From NCBI RefSeq assembly GCF_032854445.1, contig NC_088307.1, forward strand, positions 24,439,953-24,503,952: a stretch of 64,000 nucleotides of DNA, written 5' to 3'. How positions within the stretch are numbered: the stretch's first letter is position 1; each line of letters begins with the position of its first letter. This stretch comes from Liolophura sinensis (taxonomy: Eukaryota; Mollusca; Polyplacophora; Chitonida; Chitonidae). Of this stretch, positions 63,017 to 64,000 are shown piece after piece. The notes under the pieces were generated by a model. It had not been told where the DNA came from and did no database searches. It saw nothing but the letters and a program-made list of their open reading frames with translations. A program made the position numbers and the translations under genes.

Positions 63017-63629
63017 TTCCTCTACGGCGAATGAGTAAGAGGCTAATTATTCCAGATTTATGCTAAGATTCTTAGAGATGTTTGGTGGGTGTACAATTTC
63101 AAGAAATATTCCGCCTCCCTCCATGTGGTGAGAGCATCATAAAATTTCGATGTGTCCTATATATCAAAAGAATATTTTTTAGAGTGTATAGTAACAGGCA
63201 CTGGGTTGACTACATGATGCATGCCAGGAGGAAAACCAATTAGTTACCCACTGCATGAATATATAATATCAGTAATTAAAAATATCGACCATGCATATGT
63301 TTGGTTACTGGTGTGTGTATGTTGTTGTTGTTGTTGTTTTTTGGGCTTGGAGCACCCACATGTAAGGACTAGAGCCGAGCCCATCCGCCGAGCCCATCAG
63401 CAATGACAACTCACGAGTGGATCTGAAAGCTGCATGTAACTTGTGAGAAGGGTTGTTGTTATCAAAATGCAACACTGCAAAGGTTCTTCGAGACCTCTGT
63501 CAGGTTAGAGCAAGAAAACAGAAGTGTCTGACCCCGTGTCCTGTCCGGTGTCATCGGCATGATATTTCAGTGGACACAAATAATGTTTTAAATTTAGGAC
63601 AAATTTTCTTGTCATCTTGAGTGATGCCA
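63017..63629. other. Unique sequence with a short (GTT)n run
   Basis: GTTGTTGTTGTTGTTGTTTT near 63321. CCGTGTCCTGTCCGGTGTCA near 63535 resembles part of a family B body. No gene seen. Confidence 0.4.
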
Positions 63630-63785
63630 AAATGTGCACAAATATTCTATTAATTCAACATAAAGATTATAGAACACTAACAGAATGTAATGTTGAATAT
63701 GACAGGGAATAAATTCTAGCATCACTCAGAGAACATACTTTTTATCAAAATTAACAGATTATTTATTGAATGTATAGTTAACAAA
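63630..63785 (+). repeat. Family G AT-rich repeat, copy 2
   Basis: ATTCTATTAATTCAACATAA, CACTCAGAGAACATACTTTT and AAAATTAACAGATTA. Pair of 13585-13765, about 50 kb apart. Confidence 0.6.
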
Positions 63786-64000
63786 AGAATTACCATACAA
63801 TATATTTTTCAACATTTATTAGATTGTCGAAAACATATGAAAGTAATAATAAAACGTTAATATCATTTTCAGATTTTTACCCGACGAGAAAATCGCTTTG
63901 TTTTAGGGGTTCGGGTCCCAGCTAGGACCACGAAGCTGTCTAAGACTTATCTCGGGCTTAACTTTATTGCATTAAAATTGTGACATACCTTTATATGACA

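Overview
The window looks like a gene-poor stretch of an invertebrate nuclear genome, most likely a mollusc or another lophotrochozoan. The reasons are one large split developmental gene with GT-AG introns of 0.7 to 13 kb, an AT-rich background with small CpG-rich islands, many minisatellites, and many copies of tRNA-derived SINEs whose 3' half carries the block GTACGGCGTAAAACACCAAT. I know that block from mollusc DNA, from memory. No bacterial, organellar or complete viral gene was seen, and no reverse transcriptase or transposase frame was found.

The one firmly identified gene is a LIM-homeobox transcription factor of the Lhx3/Lhx4 (lim3) class on the minus strand. Its five coding exons run from the ATG at 44995 to the stop at 24210. 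They join in frame as 44881-44995, 31612-31786, 26530-26732, 25297-25626 and 24210-24553, and encode 388 residues: a short N-terminus, LIM1, LIM2, a Q50 homeodomain and a proline-rich tail. Its introns hold CpG-rich islands and candidate regulatory sites: a perfect RFX X-box, CRE palindromes, clustered TAATTA sites and YY1-type motifs. A second gene is seen only as a probable first coding exon (minus strand, 43-184). It is not recognised and leaves the window at the left edge.

Layout. 1-24.2 kb: the first exon of the neighbour gene, then repeat-dense intergenic DNA with five tandem arrays (29-bp at 1.6-3.2 kb, 15/18-bp at 7.6-8.1 kb, 63-bp at 8.7-9.0 kb, 45-bp at 17.7-18.5 kb, 23-bp at 18.9-19.1 kb). 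24.2-45.0 kb: the Lhx3/4 gene, with far fewer repeats, nearly all in introns. 45.0-64 kb: upstream DNA with promoter-like sequence to about 45.7 kb, then mostly unique AT-rich DNA with CpG-rich patches, and from 50 kb rising repeat density, including two MITE-like palindromes, a 48-bp array and a GAT-rich array.

The most informative repeat observations are internal. Two interspersed families, here called C and D, recur about fifteen times each, and in single copies a short sub-unit of the same element has expanded into a tandem array. Three SINE insertions keep recognisable target-site duplications, so the element ends can be set directly, and one of them is nested inside a family C copy. Family names A to H are labels made for this window and are not database names. 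No gene cluster resembling a new multi-gene system was found. The candidates for novelty are the repeat families and the non-coding regulatory architecture of the Lhx3/4 locus.
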